Source: Roseomonas gilardii subsp. gilardii
GTDB taxonomy: Bacteria > Pseudomonadota > Alphaproteobacteria > Acetobacterales > Acetobacteraceae
DNA length: 64,000 bases
Direction: 5' to 3'
Assembly: GCF_023078375.1 (NCBI RefSeq)
Contig: NZ_CP095554.1
Span: 3,216,501 to 3,280,500 of the forward strand
Shown here: one piece after another, positions 59,743 to 64,000 of the stretch
How positions within the stretch are numbered: position 1 is the first letter of the stretch
Layout: each line of letters begins with the position of its first letter
The notes under the pieces: generated by a model
What the model was told of the DNA's origin: nothing
What the model saw: the letters and a program-made list of their open reading frames with translations, nothing else
Database searches by the model: none
Program-made: the position numbers and the translations under genes

Positions 59743-61194
59743 TCATCCGCCGGCGCGCATCTTCTCCGCCAGGGCCAGGGCCGCCGGAATCCCCGCCACC
59801 ACATCCTCGGCGATCAGCCCCGGCCCCGGCGAGGCGGCGGCGCCATGCACCCAGACCGCCGCGGCGGCAGCCTCGAAGGGCGGCATCCCCTGCGCCAGGA
59901 AGGCGCCGCAGATCCCGGACAGCACATCCCCCGTCCCGGCCGTGGCGAGGCTTGGCGGGGCGTTGTCGTTGATCGCCACCCGCCCGTCCGGCGCGGCGAT
60001 GATCGTGTCGCTGCCCTTCAGCACCACCACCGCCCCGGTCCGCGCCGCCGCCGCGCGCACGGAGGCCAGCCGGTCCTCCCCCACCGCGCCGAAGACCCGC
60101 GCGAACTCCCCGCCATGCGGCGTGAGGATCGAGGCGCCTCGCAGGCGCTCCGGATGCCCGGCGCAGAGGGTCAGCGCCCCCGCATCCGCCACCACCGGCT
60201 GGCCGCCCGCGAGCACCTTGTCCAGCAGGGCGCCCGCCCTCTCGTCCGGCGGCAGGCCCGGCCCCAGGACCCAGACACGCCCTTTGCTTCCGCTCATCGC
60301 ATCCGGCGGCGGATCGGCGATGATGTCGCCCGGCATGGCGACGCCGCGCAGGGTGAAGGCCGCGCCGGGCGAGGTCGCGGCGATGGTCAGCATCCCCGCC
60401 CCCGCGCGCCGCGCCGCCATCGCGGCCAGGCGCGCCGCCCCGGGCATGGTCGCCCCCGCGGCCACCAGGACATGGCCGCGCTCATGCTTGTGCATCGCCG
60501 CCGCCGGGCGCGGCAGGCGCCAGAGCCGGGGCCCGTTGCGGAAGGCACGCGGCGCGATCTCGGCGATCACGGAATCGGGCAGGCCGATATCCGCCAGTTC
60601 CACCTCTCCGCAGAGATCGCGCCCCGGCAGCAGCAGGTGCCCCGGCTTCAGCCGCGCGAAACTCACCGTGGCCATGGCCTGGGCCGCATGGCCCCGCACC
60701 TGCCCCGTGCCGCCATCCACGCCGCTCGGCACATCGACCGCGAGGACCGGTGCCGCGATGGCGCGCAGCACATCCGCGACCGCCCCGTCCACCGGCCGCG
60801 ACAGGCCGGCGCCGAAGACCGCATCCACCACCACCGCCGCCCGCGACACCGCCGCCGGCCCCCAGCCCAGCCTCGGCCCGCGCCAGCGCGCCGCCGCCTC
60901 CGCAGCGGCCCCGCCCGGGCGTGGCTCCGCCAGGGCCGCCACCGCGACGGGCCAGCCCTCCTGCGCCAGCAGCCGCGCCGCCACCCAGCCATCGCCGCCA
61001 TTGTCCCCGGGCCCGCACAGCACCACGACCCGCCGGGGCCGCCAGCGCCGGCGCAGCGACCGCGCCACCGCCCGCCCGGCCGCCGCCATCAGCACGCGCG
61101 TCGGATGCCCCGCCTCGGCGGCCAGCGCATCGGCGCGGGCCATCTCGTCAGGGGTCAGCAGTTCCGGCGGGACGGGAGAGGTCGTGTGGATCAA
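59743..61194 (-). CDS. nnr: Bifunctional NAD(P)H-hydrate epimerase / ADP-dependent dehydratase
   Basis: This enzyme repairs hydrated NADH and NADPH. About 483 residues: an N-terminal YjeF_N epimerase (ELLTPDEMARADALAAEAG; CGPGDNGGDGWVAARLL) and a C-terminal carbohydrate-kinase-like dehydratase (HKHERGHVLVAAGA; TPHGGEFARVFG; VLKGSDTIIAAPDG; LATAGTGDVLSGICGAFLA). A TTG at 61194 has GAGGAA at good spacing; an ATG at 61239 is an alternative without a clear ribosome binding site. It is divergent from the hydrolase gene that follows. Confidence 0.9.
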   Translation of the reverse strand: MIHTTSPVPPELLTPDEMARADALAAEAGHPTRVLMAAAGRAVARSLRRRWRPRRVVVLCGPGDNGGDGWVAARLLAQEGWPVAVAALAEPRPGGAAAEAAARWRGPRLGWGPAAVSRAAVVVDAVFGAGLSRPVDGAVADVLRAIAAPVLAVDVPSGVDGGTGQVRGHAAQAMATVSFARLKPGHLLLPGRDLCGEVELADIGLPDSVIAEIAPRAFRNGPRLWRLPRPAAAMHKHERGHVLVAAGATMPGAARLAAMAARRAGAGMLTIAATSPGAAFTLRGVAMPGDIIADPPPDAMSGSKGRVWVLGPGLPPDERAGALLDKVLAGGQPVVADAGALTLCAGHPERLRGASILTPHGGEFARVFGAVGEDRLASVRAAAARTGAVVVLKGSDTIIAAPDGRVAINDNAPPSLATAGTGDVLSGICGAFLAQGMPPFEAAAAAVWVHGAAASPGPGLIAEDVVAGIPAALALAEKMRAGG

Positions 61195-61411
61195 GCCAGG
61201 TTCCTCGCGAGGGCCGGTCGCCCTCCTGAAACAGCCCATGGATCGGGCCCGGCGGGCGATAGGAAGCCCGTGAGCGCCCAGGGCGGGAGCTTCCTGCACC
61301 CCGGCGCCCATGTCACCCTGCCAACGCCGCGCCCCGCCCCCGGATGCGGGGAAGGTCCTCCCGTTTCCTCCGGGCCAGGGCGAGGCGGGCAGCCAGCCGC
61401 ACGGAAGGATC

Positions 61412-62326
61412 ATGACGATGACGGATTTGCACGGCCTCGACGGCCTCATCCAGCCGGCCGGCCCGCGTGGCGCCGCCACCCCGGATCGCGATGGCCTCCA
61501 CCGGCGTGACGTCATCATCATGACCTCGCTGATGACCGGGCTGACCCTGGCCACCGCCCATGGCGCGGCGGCCCAGGTGATCCAGACGGACAATGCCGGC
61601 CTGCAGGCGGGCGAGGTGCAGATCCCCACCCGGGATGGCCGCATCCCCGCCTATGCCGCCCGTCCGGCCGGCGAGGGTCCCTTCCCCACCGTGCTGGTGA
61701 TCGAGGAGATCTTCGGCGTCCACGACTACATCAAGGATATCTGCCGCCGCCTGGCCAAGGCCGGCTACCTTGCCGTGGCGCCGGAACTCTATGCCCGCCT
61801 CGCCGACCTCTCGAAGATGACCGACGTGCAGCAGATCGTGCGCGACGTGATCAGCAAGGCGCCCGACACGACCATGCTCTCCGACCTCGATGCCACCGTG
61901 GCCTGGGCCAAGGCCGAAGGGCATGGCGACACCACGCGGCTCGGCGTCACCGGCTTCTGCCGGGGCGGCCGCAACACCTGGCTCTACGCCGCCCACAACC
62001 CGGCGCTGAAGGCCGCCATCGCCTGGTACGGGCCGGTCGGCGGCGGCACCAGCGACATCCAGCCGCGCACCCCCATGGATGTGGCCGCCGAGCTGAAATG
62101 CCCGCTCCTGGGCCTCTATGGCGGCGCCGACACGGGCATCCCGGTCGATCAGGTCCAGGCCGCCGCGCAGAAGGCCCGCGCCGCCGGAAAGCAGGTGGAG
62201 ATCGTGGTCTTTCCCGATGCCCCGCACGGCTTCCACGCGGACTACCGCCCCAGCTACCGGCGGGAGGCCGCCGAGGAGGGCTGGCGCCGCATGCTCGCCT
62301 GGTTCCGCGACCACGGCGTCGCCTGA
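61412..62326 (+). CDS. Dienelactone hydrolase family protein, exported
   Basis: About 304 residues, alpha/beta hydrolase of the dienelactone hydrolase family. The nucleophile is Cys in VTGFCRGGRNTWL, the Glu in VIEEIFGVHDYIKD, the Asp in LYGGADTGIPVDQ, and the His in APHGFHADYRPSYR, a complete set. An N-terminal HRRDVIIMTSLMTGLTLATA then HGAAA looks like a Tat or Sec signal. The ATG at 61412 has GAAGGA upstream; a longer frame from 61310 is less likely. It likely cleaves a lactone or ester in the periplasm; the substrate is unknown. Confidence 0.85.
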   Translation: MTMTDLHGLDGLIQPAGPRGAATPDRDGLHRRDVIIMTSLMTGLTLATAHGAAAQVIQTDNAGLQAGEVQIPTRDGRIPAYAARPAGEGPFPTVLVIEEIFGVHDYIKDICRRLAKAGYLAVAPELYARLADLSKMTDVQQIVRDVISKAPDTTMLSDLDATVAWAKAEGHGDTTRLGVTGFCRGGRNTWLYAAHNPALKAAIAWYGPVGGGTSDIQPRTPMDVAAELKCPLLGLYGGADTGIPVDQVQAAAQKARAAGKQVEIVVFPDAPHGFHADYRPSYRREAAEEGWRRMLAWFRDHGVA

Positions 62327-62373
62327 GGCCAGCCGGGCGGAGGCGCCCATCGCGGTGTCGTTCGCCAAACCGG

Positions 62374-62403
62374 ATGAAAAGCCCCAGTATGAAAAGCCCC
62401 AGT
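62374..62403. repeat. 15-bp tandem duplication
   Basis: ATGAAAAGCCCCAGT occurs twice in direct succession (62374-62388, 62389-62403), in the gap between the hydrolase and the ParA-like gene. It is an exact tandem copy with no coding role that I can support. Confidence 0.85.
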
Positions 62404-62510
62404 CTGCGAGCCCGGTCTGCAGCGGAAGGCGGATTCGCCCTGGCCACCGGGGCGGGGGTGGCCGGTGCCCCGGACAGAGACTTCGGAAGAGACCAGGAAA
62501 GGGAACGGCA

Positions 62511-63137
62511 ATGGCATTCGTGGTGGCGGTGGCGAGCCAGAAGGGCGGGGCGGGCAAGTCCACGGTGGCGGCGAACCTGGCCACGGCCCTGCTGGCCGAG
62601 GGCGTCCCCGTCGCCCTGCTCGACACCGACCCGCAGGGCACGCTCACCCGCTGGCACCAGGAACGCTCCGGAGACGCCCCGGCGCTGGACTTCGACGCCC
62701 CGGCGGGCTGGCGCGTGTCGCAGATGGTGGACAGGCGCCGCAAGGCTCCCGGCTTTTTGATCCTCGACACGCCGCCGCATGCCGATGCCGATGCACGCCG
62801 CGCCATCCGCTCGGCGGATCTGGTGCTCATCCCCCTGCAGCCCTCGATGCCCGATGTCTGGGCCATCGACGCCACCCTCTCGGTCGCCGCCGAGGAGAAG
62901 CGCCCCGTCGCCCTGCTGCTGAACCGTGTCCCCTCCCAGGGGCGGCTGCGGGACGAGGTGCGGGCGCATCTGCGCGAGCGCGACCTGCCGGTCCTGTCCG
63001 CCACGCTCGGCAACCGCACCGCCTTCGCCGCCGCCTTCGGGCGTGGCCTCGGCGCGGTGGAGGATGCGCCGCGCGGCCTGGCCGCCCAGGAAGCACGCGC
63101 CCTGGCCGAGGCCCTTCGGCGCGAGGCGGCGCCCTGA
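62511..63137 (+). CDS. ParA-like P-loop ATPase (orphan)
   Basis: A 208-residue deviant Walker-A ATPase: VASQKGGAGKSTVAANLATA (residues 7-26), ALLDTDPQGTLTRWHQ (switch region), FLILDTPPHADADAR (Walker B) and LIPLQPSMPDVWA. This is the short ParA/MinD-superfamily type without an N-terminal DNA-binding domain. No parB or parS-like gene is adjacent, so it is likelier to position a protein complex than to segregate the chromosome. The ATG at 62511 has AGGAAAGGGA upstream. Confidence 0.85.
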   Translation: MAFVVAVASQKGGAGKSTVAANLATALLAEGVPVALLDTDPQGTLTRWHQERSGDAPALDFDAPAGWRVSQMVDRRRKAPGFLILDTPPHADADARRAIRSADLVLIPLQPSMPDVWAIDATLSVAAEEKRPVALLLNRVPSQGRLRDEVRAHLRERDLPVLSATLGNRTAFAAAFGRGLGAVEDAPRGLAAQEARALAEALRREAAP

Positions 63138-63281
63138 GGCGTACCTCCTGACGCAGGCCCGGCGATCCGCTGACTTCCTTTTGTCACGCACCGGGGCGCG
63201 CCGCGTCTAAGCTGCGGCGGTCCGCGGGGACCCAGCAGAGCCAGCACATGGCCATCCCGCGGCGATCAGGAGGAAGAGCCC

Positions 63282-63659
63282 TTGGCCAGCATCATCGCGT
63301 TCAGCGCCTTCGGGCGCCTGCCCATGCGCCCCGTCACCGATCCCGAGCTGGATTCCGTCCTCGCGGAAAGCGGTCCCGGGCAGGTCAGCATCCTCTATCT
63401 CTGGGGCAGCCGCTGCGCCGATTGCGAGGCAGTCCGCGCCGCCCTACGCAGCACGCCCGAAAGCTTCCTCTGGCCCGGCGTCCGCTGGCTCGAAAGCGAC
63501 CTGCGCGACGACCTCAGCCTGGCGACGCGCTTCGGGCTGCTCGGCATCCCGGCCTTCCTGATCTTCGCCGGGCGCCGCCCCCGGGGCCGGATCACCGGCT
63601 GGCCGGGCGTCCCCACCTTCACCCGGCTGGTCGGCGAACAGCTCCGGCGCCTCCACTGA
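63282..63659 (+). CDS. Thioredoxin-fold protein with CxxC (CADC)
   Basis: A 125-residue cytoplasmic thioredoxin-like protein. The redox site is WGSRCADCEAVRAAL (CADC instead of the classic CGPC), and the cis-proline loop is FGLLGIPAFLIFAGRRPRG. The TTG at 63282 is chosen because of a near-ideal AGGAGGAAG site just upstream (63268-63276). No signal peptide is seen. It is probably a reductase or a thioredoxin-like partner of unknown target, 144 bases after the ParA-like gene. Confidence 0.75.
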   Translation: MASIIAFSAFGRLPMRPVTDPELDSVLAESGPGQVSILYLWGSRCADCEAVRAALRSTPESFLWPGVRWLESDLRDDLSLATRFGLLGIPAFLIFAGRRPRGRITGWPGVPTFTRLVGEQLRRLH

Positions 63660-63684
63660 GGCGTCGCGGCGAGGCCGCCGGCGC

Positions 63685-64000
63685 TCAGCGCCCGTTGCGC
63701 TCGATCGTCACCCGCACGTCCAGCGGGGGCGCCGTATAGGGGGCGGAGGTCACGATCACATCCACCCCGGCCCGGGCATAATCGGCGATGTTGCGATCGT
63801 CGATGCCGCCGGTGGCGACCAGCACCGGCCGCTTCGGATGGCCGTTCAGCGCGCGCACCACCTCGGCCACCTGTTCCGGCGAGAACTTGTCGCACTGCAC
63901 GATATCCACCCCGGAATGGGCGAACTGCACCGCCTCGTCCACATTCCCCGCCTCGGCCGCGATCTTGCGCTCGGGCTGCGCGGCGCGGAGCTGCGCCACC
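63685..64000 (-). CDS. modD: ModD-like pyrophosphorylase, C-terminal part (partial)
   Basis: The 3' part of a quinolinate phosphoribosyltransferase-fold gene; the start lies beyond the window. RKIAAEAGNVDEAVQFAHSG, VDIVQCDKFSPEQV, VLVATGGIDDRNIADYARAG and VDVIVTSAPYTAPPLDVRV match this fold. The ending VTSAPYTAPPLDV is nearer to ModD, a protein encoded in molybdate transport loci, than to NadC, whose corresponding part usually reads SVGALTHSAPALD. If so, a mod transport operon should follow outside the window. Confidence 0.7.
   Translation of the reverse strand, partial: VAQLRAAQPERKIAAEAGNVDEAVQFAHSGVDIVQCDKFSPEQVAEVVRALNGHPKRPVLVATGGIDDRNIADYARAGVDVIVTSAPYTAPPLDVRVTIERNGR

Overview
The window reads as chromosomal DNA of a GC-rich alphaproteobacterium, most likely an Acetobacteraceae of the Roseomonas type. 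This is an inference from the very high GC content and GC-rich third codon positions, the short (435-residue) ProS, LpxI in place of LpxH, RNase J, and two gene blocks in alphaproteobacterial order: tig-clpP-clpX-lon-hup-tRNA-nuoA to nuoN-birA-coaX-rnj-DUF1467-proS-lolC-lolD, and dnaE/rpsB-tsf-pyrH-frr-uppS-cdsA-dxr-rseP-bamA-skp-lpxD-fabZ-lpxA-lpxI. Nearly all of this lies on the minus strand and is tightly packed, with many ATGA, GTGA or TGATG stop/start overlaps. I see no insertion sequence, prophage, integrase or CRISPR array.

Layout by coordinate. 1-5 kb is accessory: the end of an unknown gene, a CMP-sugar type cytidylyltransferase, a hydratase/inositol-monophosphatase pair, a YdjM-like membrane protein, a small proline-rich exported protein, a thioredoxin-reductase-like flavoprotein and an HU protein. 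5.1-19 kb (minus) is the translation, isoprenoid, phospholipid and lipid A block from lpxI back to rpsB. 19.4-21.4 kb holds a Tat-exported PhoX-type phosphatase on the opposite strand. 21.4-24.9 kb is dnaE. 25-28.7 kb is an accessory island between dnaE and lolD: a DUF5666 lipoprotein with RGIGGTG repeats, a DUF6502 protein, a divergent sensorless histidine kinase and a small membrane protein, with two palindromic 17-bp sites in the divergent promoter region. 28.7-35.8 kb is lolD, lolC, proS, DUF1467, rnj, coaX, birA. 35.8-50.4 kb is the complete 14-gene respiratory complex I operon. 50.6-58.3 kb carries two identical tRNA-Asp genes, tRNA-Val, HU, lon, clpX, clpP, tig and tRNA-Leu. 58.5-64 kb holds a methyltransferase, NAD(P)HX repair enzyme, dienelactone hydrolase, ParA-like ATPase, thioredoxin-fold protein and the 3' part of a modD-like gene.

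The genes combine into a few systems: envelope biogenesis (LpxA/D/I, FabZ, BamA, Skp, RseP, LolCD, CdsA, UppS, Dxr), translation (RpsB, Tsf, Frr, ProS, tRNAs), protein quality control (trigger factor, ClpXP, Lon) and respiration (NuoA-N).

Two points deserve attention. First, lpxA, dxr and nuoJ each need one extra base, next to or inside a G/C run, to give their normal C-termini and stop/start overlaps, and the DUF5666 gene may need the same. Because these are core genes, base-call errors are more likely than gene decay. Second, the DUF6502/DUF5666/kinase island with its paired palindromes is the best candidate here for an undescribed regulatory or envelope system. A 23-codon reading frame that exactly fills the nuoH-nuoI gap is a smaller curiosity.
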